Shown here: positions 50,801 to 61,285 of the stretch, one piece after another
How positions within the stretch are numbered: the first letter of the stretch is position 1
Layout of the letters: each line of letters starts with the position of its first letter
Source of the DNA: Camarhynchus parvulus
Lineage: Eukaryota > Chordata > Aves > Passeriformes > Thraupidae
Direction of reading: 5' to 3'
NCBI RefSeq assembly: GCF_901933205.1
Contig: NC_044571.1
Span: 58,713,994 to 58,777,993, forward strand
Length of the DNA stretch: 64,000 nt
Position numbers and translations under genes: made by a program
Notes under the pieces: generated by a model
Told to the model about the DNA's origin: nothing
Databases searched by the model: none
What the model saw: the letters and a program-made list of their open reading frames with translations, nothing else

Positions 50801-51878
50801 ATTCTATTACCTTAGTTGGGCCACTCCTGAAGTATACCCCAAGTTTTCAAAATTTAGTGGGTCAAGGTCTATGGCAGCATAAGCTATCTTTTTAATCCAC
50901 TTGCTGCATTCCTTTAAGGGCAATAAGAGTAGAAAAAGTTGACAGGAAGACTTTAGTACTGAGCCACAGAAGAAGAGGTATTAGAAAAGAAACCTCTGAT
51001 GCCCATCTCTGCTGTCACAGAACTTCCTGACGGAAGCATTTGCTGGTCTCTTTCTTCCTTGAAACACTTACTTTTCTTTCTTTAGGGAAGTCCACACTGT
51101 AATAACAGAAATGGTTAAGCTAAACCTTCCTTTGACTTTTCTGACAAGTATACTGGCCACAGTACTAACTGCATATAGCCAAGACTAAAACACCAACTGC
51201 CATTTAAACATGCACAAGAAAGAAATTGTTTTTGTCTAACTCAAATAAAAAATATTATTTATGCTGCGCTTTGGAAATTATGTGGTGACAGACTCATCAT
51301 GTCTGTGGGCCCCATCTAACTAAATATCATTTAGCATGATTGAAAGAAGGGAAAAATGCCAAGTCAAAGCATCATTTTATGAAAACTTCTTTATGAAAAC
51401 CAAAACAGCTTGTATTCCCTCCAAGTAACTGAAAGGAGGAGTAGCAGCACCACACACTGCTTTGTGCACCCACATCCTTCAGTGAGCACCTGCTACCTGA
51501 TGAGGGCTTTTCCCACTTAGGTTTGACTTCAAGGAGGAAGCTAGCAATGTGAAAATGCTTCGTGGGAACTACTGTCTTGTTATATTATTTGTCACTTTTG
51601 TTACAACAGTTGGAAACAAAATAAAGTAGTTGCTCTTAAAACCTTCTGCATAAGATGAGGATGACATTTTATGTAAACCAGTAGATCTTTTCCAGTCTCT
51701 AGCAGCAGCTGCTTCAGAGTTGAGTGCCAAAAGGTTTCCAGTAGATTATGGGATAGATTTCATGGAGTCATTTCTAACCCACAAAAATATCAGTGATTTA
51801 TAGGATTGAAATGTAGGGCATGTATGCCCTTCATGTTCATAACTCTTTAATGATCTATACTAATATTCCTCTAAATTA
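47851..51878. other. AT-rich non-coding DNA, nothing recognised
   Basis: A 14-A run lies at 48,882-48,895 and a short ATGTAGTTC duplication at about 49,090-49,108. No repeat family, exon or RNA gene recognised over about 4 kb. Confidence 0.5.
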
Positions 51879-52286
<408 letters not shown>

Positions 52287-52775
52287 ACCAATTTGATAAA
52301 TTCTGCTATATCAAGAATACTGGGCTACAGGACTACTGTATTTAGTGCCAGAAACTCAGCCTATGACAGTAACTGGAGGCACCCAAGGACTTTGCTCTCT
52401 CAGATGCTTATGACCGCATGTCACTCTGCTTACCTCAGCCTCACTTCGGAAGCCATATAACCTTGTTATAATAAGTCCTTTGGAGAGGCAAGATTTACTG
52501 ATTCAGCCAGAAGGCCAGAGTTCAAAGGTTTTTTTACTTGTAACTCAAAGCATGAACAAAGGTTCTTGCACTTACCTGAACCCAGGAGTGTAAACATACC
52601 CTAAATGACACAATTTGTTCCTACATGTATGATGAATGTTGACCTCTGATGACTTTTGCAGTAAATAGAAGCAAAAAATATATAACTCTCTCTTGCTCTC
52701 ACCTACTAGAGCACCAATATTTTCTACCATCAGGATGACGGTTTTTAAAAGCATACCTCAAACCCTGCACTCATT

Positions 52776-52795
52776 AAAAAAAAAAAAAAAAAAAA
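52776..52795. repeat. poly(A) run, 20 bp
   Basis: Longest uninterrupted A run in the window. No retrocopy body recognised next to it. Confidence 0.95.
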
Positions 52796-53360
52796 GGAGA
52801 ATTAAAGGAAGAAGATAAGAAAGCATTTCTCAACACCTATTCAGACCTCCTGCATTTTTGAGTATAGACTGTTCTCAGATAATGAATAAATATCATTATT
52901 CTATCAATATAATTTCCACATTTTACTCGACATTTAAAACAAACAAGCACGACAAAAGAAAATAAAACAAAACCAAAAAACTCCACAGCTTTCTGAACAG
53001 CACCCAGGGAACAAAATATGCCAAGAGGAAGCCCCTGTGATAGCTAGAATTCTGCCTGTCTAGGTTACAGATTTAAAGTAGATGTTGAATGTAGCTAATG
53101 TAGAATTGAACTAGCAGTATAAGATATGGAAAAGTCAAATCAACAATAGGAAAGACCTGAGAGCTAAAACCAGTAAAGATCATGATAAAGTACCACAAGT
53201 GAGAATTTCAACCGTATGTTTGGGGAGTTATATATATTGACTTAATGAAAAAGTTTTGCACTTGGAATTAGAAAAAGATTGTACCATGAGAAGGTACAAA
53301 CAGCTGTAGGAACTGTTCATTCATGGCTGGGATGCTCCACCTGGCAGTCAACACTGTTGA

Positions 53361-53434
53361 CTGATGGACAATGCACATCTGTTCCCAAAATCTGTAACTG
53401 ATGGACAGAATACATCTGTTCCCAACATATGTAA
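53361..53434 (+). repeat. imperfect tandem duplication, two 37-bp units
   Basis: Units at 53,361-53,397 and 53,398-53,434 share CTGATGGACA at their start and CATCTGTTCCCAA in the middle. They match at 31 of 37 positions, with four of the six differences clustered at unit positions 11-14. This is a local slippage-type duplication of no known function. Confidence 0.95.
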
Positions 53435-54832
53435 CTACACAGCATCTGGGATTTTAAAAGGATCCAAGGATGAGCTCCACTGACTTATTAACTATTCAGC
53501 TCTTGTGGCTCCAATGAAAAGCTGAAGCAGGCATTTCATTATCACCTTAGCCTTAATTTCTATTATATAGGGAGAACAGGCCATGCTAGAGTGTGATTTA
53601 GTACACCTAAGGTCTGGATTGTCTTCTAGAAGTGCCTACCTCTGTTGCCCACAGACAGAGCAAAAGACAACACATTTCTGACTCAGTCGTCTTGGTTATG
53701 TATGTGAAGTACACAGGATGAATGTGGCCTCTGTACTGTGCTCAATCAAGTCCAGCAACACAAAGTCTTTAAAATGCAATGAGGTATGAGGCCACAGAGG
53801 AGTGTTGAAGAAGAGATGTGATTTAATGATACTATTCTGGTCTGCTCATTTAGGAGGAATTTTTCTGCCAAACATTCACCTAAGTTCATCTGGAATGATG
53901 CTTTAGTGCTGTGGATGCTTTTATATGCACCAATAAATGAAATGTCCCCATGAGTCACAAGTTCTGTAGATTCTCACACTCATTAATTAGAAAATAGGTC
54001 AATTTGATGGATGAGAAAGCAAAATCTTATTTGGTCTCACCACCCACCATCAGAAAAAATGAGAAAGGAACATCCAAAGCTCAGACTTAAGATTCAAAAT
54101 GCATCTTAATTTAATTGTATTTTACATCTAAATAGCAAAAAATTTTGACTAATAACAGTTCCTCCTAAATCACTTATAGCTTTGTGTGCTACAACCCAGA
54201 TCTTGTATAGGTGAAGACGCTGCAGACATGAATAAAGATTTATAGACTAGGCCAAAAGAGCACAAAGGAAGACAAAGCTCATGAGCCCTCTCCCAGACAG
54301 AATCTCAACTGTTCAGCTTCAAACCATAGGCTACATCCATCTGATATTCTTGTTTCTGTTCTTTTGCAGAATAATGGTACTTAGTAGGACCAAACACTGA
54401 CATTGTCCAAGGACAGGAAAAAAGTCAGTCAAGGAGTCAGGATCTAAATTGTGAAACAATGCAAGTAGTCGGAGATCATACAGAGGGAAGGTAAGGGTCA
54501 TAGGGCCAGAGACATTAAATCACAGGCGAGTAGTATGTATAGATCCAATTTCAAAGTGACCTTGCACTTAAGCATATATTTTCTTTTGCTCATGATTAAT
54601 TATAAGCATCAAACCTGTGATGAGAGATGTGAATGATTTTGCAATAGACTGTGTGGATTAGTTCAAAAAGAACTTTTTTCATTGTTGTATCTATAGCCAT
54701 ACTACAAGTAAAATAGGATGAGAGATAATAAATTCAAGATTATGATCAATATCCAGTCCTTAGGTATGATCTTCGGTGTTTACATACCAATTAGCATGCA
54801 AATAAAAAACTCCTGTGACATAGCTGAGAACG

Positions 54833-55200
54833 ACAGAATCACAGAATATCCTGTGCTAAAAGGGACCCAAAAGGACCATTAAGTCCAGCTCCTCATCCTG
54901 CACAGAATAACCCCCAAAATCACACCACGTGTGTGAGAGTATTGTTCAAGTGCTTCTTGAACTCTGTCAGGCTTGGCGGTGTGACCACTTCCCTGGGAGT
55001 CTTTTTCCAGTGCCCAACCACCCTTTGAGTGAAGAATTGTTTTCTAATATCCAGCCTAAACCCCCTGACACAACTTCAGGCCATTCCCTTGGGTTCTGTC
55101 ACTGGTCACCAGAGAGAAGAGATCAGAGCCTCTTTTTCCTTCCTCACTTCAATCCTTGTAAAGAAGCATCCGTCCTTTTAAGGAATCTGTCATTTCCCTC
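54833..55200 (-). mobile_element. CR1 LINE 3' UTR fragment
   Basis: The plus strand begins with an inverted CR1 tail (AGAATCACAGAATATCCTG). It continues with the inverted 3' UTR: AAAGGGACCCAAAAGGACCA, CCAGCTCCTCATCCTGCACA, CTTGAACTCTGTCAGGCTTG, GTGTGACCACTTCCCTGGGA, CAGTGCCCAACCACCCTTTG, GTGAAGAATTGTTTTCTAAT, and CCAGCCTAAACCCCCTGACA. This is the well-known lower strand of the common avian CR1 end. The 5'-truncation point at about 55,200 is approximate. The plus-strand ORF at 54,929-55,219 is antisense to the element. Confidence 0.95.
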
Positions 55201-55782
55201 TCTGTCTCTTGTTTCCTAGGCTGTGTTTGTTAACAGTAGCAGCCATGCTTTTGCATATGCCACGGTATCAACTTGTGTGTTCCAACCCTATAAATAAAAA
55301 GCAAACTCAGTAAAATGTACATTTCTGCTTCACTAGAAACAAATTTGACAGAATTTTGTCCAGACTATCACTTATGTCTCTCCACAGTATCAGGTTCTGA
55401 ATAAGATATGCAGAACTCAAAAGATCTATTTCCAAATTATTAATAACAGCTATAAATCGCATATGTCCATTTCTCCTTTAGCAGAAGACGAGATATGAGC
55501 CCCAATTCAAAAGAGCATGTGCATCAATAACTATGTTTATATATCAAGTATCAGAAAATTAAAATAATGCAAGTTTTCTAAGTGGTGTTACACAAACCAT
55601 CCTGAACAAACCTTTTGTGACCCTTTCTCTAACACTATCAATTCAGGATCTTTTTAATTATCTGAATTGCAACAAAAATTAAGTGTCCAAATACCACTAA
55701 TATATGATAATTTATGGCCTATTCCTTCATGGCAAGTGAGGTATTACCTGTATTATACTTAATAAATCCTATTCCAACTTTG
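55201..55782. other. AT-rich DNA between two minus-strand CR1 copies
   Basis: About 580 bp with nothing recognised. The wording of the two CR1 3' ends on either side differs, so they are separate insertions. Confidence 0.55.
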
Positions 55783-56755
55783 CAGAATGACAGAATGGTT
55801 GAGGTTGACACAGACCACTGCAGATTGTCTAATCCAATCCCCAGCATATTCAAAGACGAGGTTCCCTAGGACCATGATTAAAACAGTCTTCAACATCTTT
55901 AAAGATGGAAGGCATACAAGTTCTCTAGGCTTGAGCTCTGTCACAGTAAAAACAAGTGTTTTCTTGTGTTCAGAAGAAATTTCATGTGTTTTGATTTATG
56001 ATCATTGCCTCTTGCCCTGTCACTGTGTAGCACTGACAAAAGTCTAGCTATGTCTTCTTTCCCTCAAGTTTTACGTTTATACATGTTGATAAGATCCCCT
56101 GAGCCTTCTTATCTCCAGGCTGCTCAGAGAGCACACTTAGCCTCTCCTGATATGACAGAGGCTCCAGTTCTCTAATCACCTCAGTAGCCCTGCCCTGGGT
56201 TCTCTACAGTTTGTCCTTATCTCTCTTACCTGAGGAAGCCCCAAACTGGATCTTCCACATGTGTCTCACCTGCGCTGAGTGGAGGGGAAGACTCACCACC
56301 TTTGGTCTGCAGGCAGCACTCCTCCCAGTGTACCTGTTTGCTCTGGACACAGTTGGCTCATGGGCAGCCTGTTGCCCCCCAGGACCCCCAGACCCTATTC
56401 TGCAAAACTGCTCTCCAGTCTGTGGGCCCACAGCATGTATTGGTGCATGGAGCTTTTCCTCTCACCTTGCAGGACTGCTGAACTGCATAAGATTCCCATC
56501 TGCCCATTCCTTCAGCGTGAGTAGGTCTCTCTGGATAAGACTACAAGCACATTGTCTATCAGCCTCTCCTCCCAGCACTGTGTTCTCTGAAAACTTGCTG
56601 GGCAGCATACTTGATCCCATCATCATCCAGGTCATCAATGAAGGTGTTAAACAGAATCTAAATTGGCCCCTGGGATACAAGGATGGTGACTGTCCTCCAG
56701 CTGGACTTTGCGCCAGTGATCTTTGAACCAGTTTTCTCTCCACATCCCTGGCCAC
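55783..56755 (-). mobile_element. CR1 LINE fragment with reverse transcriptase remnant, about 970 bp
   Basis: Read on the minus strand, this covers part of the CR1 ORF2 reverse transcriptase and the whole 3' UTR. Near 56,640-56,720 the minus strand carries a degraded version of the VPQGS...FNTFINDLDDG region, visible as FNTFIDDLDDDG. About 35 bp further on, another frame gives SKFSENTVLGG, where the family has SKFADDTKLGG. Both catalytic aspartates are replaced, and the frame is shifted between these two motifs, so the copy is dead. The 3' UTR follows, and the element closes at 55,783 with the inverted tail AGAATGACAGAATGGTTGAG. It is the longest CR1 copy in the window. All ORFs between 55,759 and 56,755, on both strands, are relics or shadows. 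Confidence 0.93.
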
Positions 56756-58057
56756 TCAACTGCCCAGAACAGCTTATAATTTTAACAGGTTATGTTAATA
56801 TTAATATGCATTATATCTTGTTTTAATTTATCAGTGCTAAATAGCAAAGCAATTCACCTGTTGCAAACCACACAGTCTGCTGTGATAAGTCATAGCTGCC
56901 CAGATATCAAAGGTCCAGAGTAAGCCCAGGGGATGAAAGATATTATTGACTGGTTATGTCTTCCACCTCTCTGAACTCATGTCATCCCTGCAGCCATGGC
57001 AACACATAATTCTGGCTCATCTATGGTCAAGGAGTCAAAATCAGAGGGTGCATTGTAGAAAGAAATATAACAGCAAAAAAAATCCTCCCATGGTTACAGA
57101 AAAAGGATTGTTGTGCTGAGGTGGGACAGGAACAATATTGCTAATCTGGAACAAATATATTTACCATAACTTTTAGAAGTATAGCCGTGGATAAAGTTGG
57201 ACAGCTATTAACTGAGCAAAATTCCACCGGGAGTAGAAGTCCTATGCTCTAAATCTAGAAATTTGATATTTCCAAGTCTAGAAAGATCAGCTAATACTCC
57301 CTGTAAGTGCTACTTGTGGGTAATTAATCTAAACCTAAACTAGACATTTAAGATAGAAGTAAGTCGGCTTCTGCATACGCCTTTTTGTCTCAATGATTAT
57401 AGAAAGCCCTTAGGGTGTCTAGGATTAGCTCAGATGCCCAATTCCTAAAGATAGACATAATGAAATCTACAGTCTGAAAATTATTTGAATGAGGAAAACA
57501 GAGCCCTTTGGAAGTAGTACACCTGTACAGATCCACAGAGAAAGAAGTCTTAAAGAGAATAAATGGGTTATTAATGGAGCTTAGTGATCAAGAATGTGAT
57601 GATGGAGGTGACAGTGACAGAAGAAAAAGAGGAGGGGTGAAAGCAGTCACAGGGCAGGACAGTAGATCACACATGGACTTGTAAAGTTGAAACTGGCAGC
57701 AATCTAACAAGGAGATGTCAGATTTCTGCATCACCTTGATAAAAAAAGCAGACGAAAGCAAACCTAGAGTGAGAACTTAGGTCAAGATCTAGGAGTCACA
57801 GTCATTAAGCATGTGAGTGGGTAAAACCAGTTTAAAAGGTACATATAAAATGTGATAATGAAATATGTATTAACTTAATTAGCATCATCAGAGACAAATC
57901 ATTCTCTTTTTATGTATTTAACTAATCTATGTGAATGGAAAAATGTCGAAAAAAATTTTAAAATGTAGACTAAGGACAGCAAAAAGGCATTAATGTTCCA
58001 GACAGTTGTCAAATTAACTAGTCAGCCTTTAATGACAATGTTTAAGAAATGTAAAAA
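56756..58057. other. non-coding DNA, nothing recognised
   Basis: The plus strand is purine-biased at about 57,530-57,660. No repeat family or exon assigned. The last six bases, TAAAAA at 58,052-58,057, are the left target duplication of the LTR that follows. Confidence 0.55.
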
Positions 58058-58443
58058 TGTGGCGGTGGTCACAGGGGTCTTAGGATGAGGGAAGAGACGT
58101 AAATTGGACTCCATATTTCAGAAGGCTTGATTTATTATTCTAAGATACACATTACATTAAAACTACACTAAAATAATAGAAGAAGAAAAAGTTCTCATCA
58201 GAAGGCTAGGCTAAGAATAGAAAAGAATGAATCAACAAAGGTCTGTGGCTCGGACAGAGAGAGAGACAGCTGTGCCATGATTGGCCATTAATTCCAAACA
58301 TCCACACAAGAGAAGTCACGGATCCACCTGCTGCATTCCACAGCAGCAGATAATCATTGTTTACATTTTGTTTCTGAGGCATCTCAGCTTCTCAGAAAGA
58401 AAAATTCCTAAGAAAGATTTTTAATGAAAAGATGTCTGCAACA
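58058..58443 (-). mobile_element. solo LTR of an endogenous retrovirus (copy 2), inverted relative to copy 1
   Basis: This is a 386-bp LTR on the minus strand, beginning TGTTGCAGACATC (at 58,443 reading down) and ending CCGCCACA. The minus-strand AATAAA sits at 58,131-58,136. The flanks are perfect 6-bp direct repeats, TAAAAA at 58,052-58,057 and again at 58,444-58,449, which define a target-site duplication and show a single insertion event. It is homologous along its length to the LTR at 10,322-10,705. Shared words include TCAAGCCTTCTGAAATATGG, AGACCCCTGTGACCAC, and TATCTGCTGCTGTGGAATGC. The 6-bp duplication supports an ERVK-like (class II) origin. No internal retroviral genes are adjacent, so it is a solo LTR. 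Confidence 0.9.
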
Positions 58444-61002
58444 TAAAAATGTAATTGTATGAAGGTTACAAAGGGCAACTCCAAGGTAGGAAGTATTTGT
58501 TCCTAGCAAAATACCCCCAAATGTGTTTGAGAGAGTTACAGACTCTTTCCAGGAATTAATATTTAGAACAAAAAGAAGATGACTCTATATTTTCACATTT
58601 TATATGATTTGTAAGGTATGTGGTTTACTCTGCTAGATTAAGAGCTTCTCTCTTCCCCCCACTACCAACATTCCTATGATAATATCAGCATCTCCATAAT
58701 GCTGATATTCATGTCTTTTAGACAGGAGTTCTTCTACTTTCTCCTAAGCATTATGCTTATCCCCGTGGAAATATTCAACTCTGAGTGGTTCCAGTCTTGC
58801 TGCTCCTGGATATTTGTTTTCTGTGTTATTTTAGTCTGCCTCTCAGTCTAAATATTTTGCCTTCTGCTTCCCTTCCACTCCAAGCAAATAAAGCATCATC
58901 TTGACCTTAACTTGTTCTAGGAACATTACCCCAGAGTCTTGAAAAGATTCTTGTTTAGGATTGTATTTTCTATTTTTTCAATTGTTTGGACTGTGAATCA
59001 AAGGAGCTGCTCTATCTGTAAGATAACTACTTTGAGAAAGGCAAGAAATTAAATTATAAGAAAATTATGAGAAAACTGCTTTGCATGGGAGTTGGAAGAG
59101 CACAGAGGCAAGTACTGTTATATTTTGCTTCATATTGTCCATTTTAAAAGTCTCCACTGTAAGCTTTTATCAATACAACCATTTATTAATATAACCATGT
59201 ATCAATATAAGCAATTATTTATATTGATAAAAAGACTACTCCTGCTTAAGATAACACAGTATTTATCACTGTGTTAATAAAGAAACATTATTAAAACCAA
59301 TATTCTGTATCCAACAGTAGCCAACACTGTAAACTCCAGGGTAAATGACCAGTGCACTGATTTGTAACACTCTGCATCTCAAGCAGTGATCTATGTTGCA
59401 TGTTTCTAGTATAACTTTATTATAACTTTATTATAACTATTAAAGCGCTGCATGTATATCATACTTATTTGCTGAATTCACTACAAACTGTTCATTATTC
59501 TTTGACAATTTTTTCATCATGGGAAGGAAGATGCCCTGAAGGGTGGAGAAGAATGAGTATACATATGTAGAACCCAGAAACATTCGATCTCATTAAGCAA
59601 TGAAAATTGTCAGTGTAGCACAGGAATGAAAGAATATGACATTGCTAGTCTTATTTACACAGATGATTAGAAAGAGATAAAGTAGCTGACCCAGACAGCT
59701 AATAAATACAGCATTAAAAACGCAGCATTTTCTGCCTTCTTTTTTCTGACCTACTTTTCTTTCCCATAATTGTTTTACAGTTATATCTGAAGTTCACATA
59801 TTGGTTGCATCCATTATTCTGGCTTCCTAGTTATTTGTTAAATTTAGTGAGAATTTGTTTGATTAGCTTTGATTTAGTTCCTCTTGGGAGCCCCGAAGGA
59901 CTGAGAAAGATAAGCATAGTAGGTCCTGCACATGTACTCTATCTCATTAAGGAATGAAAACTGCTGGGTTAAGGGGAGAAAGGAGAAGAAGGGTTATTCC
60001 TATTTACACTGATCTTTTCAAAAGCCAAGGCATGATTATCTATGTTGTTAAATTGGTTTTATTCTGGTTTAACTATTTAAAGTAACTACATTCAGCAAAC
60101 TTTGGAGTTCATTCAAAACCAAGGAAGTTGAATACTTCTCAGTATATGAGGTTTGCATCCTTAATGAAATTTTTAAAAATTACTGGACAAAATCTTACTT
60201 TTTCCCTATAATTCTACTTTTTCACATCACTTTGTTATAATAAGAGTGCCTCACTAATGTGCACTTCAGATCTTGATCTTAAAAATATTGGGTGCTGGCC
60301 TTAAAAAAACCTATATATTTATTTAAGAAACAAAGAGACTATTTCAACCATTAACAAAGGTAGCGCTTGGTACTCAGTCTCCTTACTATAGTTACCTAGG
60401 CCTCTTGCAAGAAGTAAAGCAGAAAGAGAATAATTCAAAATGTTAAGCCTTTATTTTTTGTTACTCTTGTCAAACAGAAGAGTGTGATTTATTCGATTTT
60501 CTATGTACTTTTTGGGTAAAGCTGACTATTTCCACACTGTGTGTCAGGCCATCCTATGCAAACTGGTGAAGTCTCCTTCTACCAGCTCATTAACATTTCT
60601 GTTGCATTTTTAAAAGGAGCTTTAGTTGTATTTGCAATTATAGTATTTGCTCTTGAGAAGGCAAATGAAGATGCATTCTTTTCAACATTATGATTATTTT
60701 CTTCTTTATTTTTTTACAAACTTTTTTCTACTTTCCCATACTTACATAATTAGCTAGATAAACACATAGAGATGTACAGTGGGAACACATTTCCCTTTAC
60801 AATTTTTCCCCTTTAGAGTGTATTTTATCTTCATTGAGAATTTAAAATAAAATTCCTGATATACATCAACTTTGAAGAGTTAATGAGTCACCTAGATGCA
60901 TATTCAAATATAGAATTAGTTCCTAACAGGCCTCTACCTCACTGAGCATATGACCTTCCTTAAGCAAAGACTGTCAAAATTACAACTCAAGTATGCTGGA
61001 GA
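58444..61002. other. AT-rich non-coding DNA with small local repeats
   Basis: Contains a perfect 11-bp inverted repeat at 59,200-59,229 and a triple TATAACTTTAT-type tandem at about 59,410-59,438. Nothing else recognised. Confidence 0.5.
59200..59229. repeat. short perfect inverted repeat (hairpin)
   Basis: TATCAATATAA at 59,200-59,210 and its exact reverse complement at 59,219-59,229 are separated by 8 nt. The stem is nearly all A/T. A related TATCAATACAA word lies just upstream near 59,169, so the arms probably arose from local duplication. Confidence 0.9.
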
Positions 61003-61285
61003 TCATGGGATCATAGAATCATAGAGTGGTTTGGGTTGGAAGGAGTCCTAGGGATCATCCAGTTCCAGTAGACCAGATTGCTTGAAGCTCCATTCAACCT
61101 GCCCTAAAACACTTCTAGGGATGGGGCATCCACAACTTCTTTGGGCAACTTGTGACAGTGCCTCACCACCCTCACAGTAAAGAATTTTTCCGTGACATCC
61201 TATCTGAACCTATCCTCTGTCAATTTAAAGCCATTCCCCTTGTCCTATCACTACATGCCCATCATTGTGACTTTTCCTTTCATGC
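61003..61285 (-). mobile_element. CR1 LINE 3' UTR fragment
   Basis: The plus strand starts with an inverted CR1 tail (ATCATAGAATCATAGAGTGG). It continues TTTGGGTTGGAAGGAGTCC, GATTGCTTGAAGCTCCATTC, AACCTGCCCTAAAACACTTC, GATGGGGCATCCACAACTTC, TGACAGTGCCTCACCACCCT, CACAGTAAAGAATTTTTCCG, and CCTTGTCCTATCACTACATG. This is the subgroup whose plus-strand counterpart is the element at 28,467-28,735. The copy is truncated near 61,285. Confidence 0.95.

Larger units (their letters stand above)
52287..54832. other. non-coding DNA with a 37-bp tandem duplication and a poly(A) run
   Basis: Apart from the 20-A run at 52,776-52,795 and the duplication at 53,361-53,434, no family or exon is recognised. Confidence 0.5.

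Noticed and set aside
56211..56726. 171-codon plus-strand ORF
   Set aside because: Antisense to a minus-strand CR1 copy. GC-rich repeat DNA simply lacks stops here.
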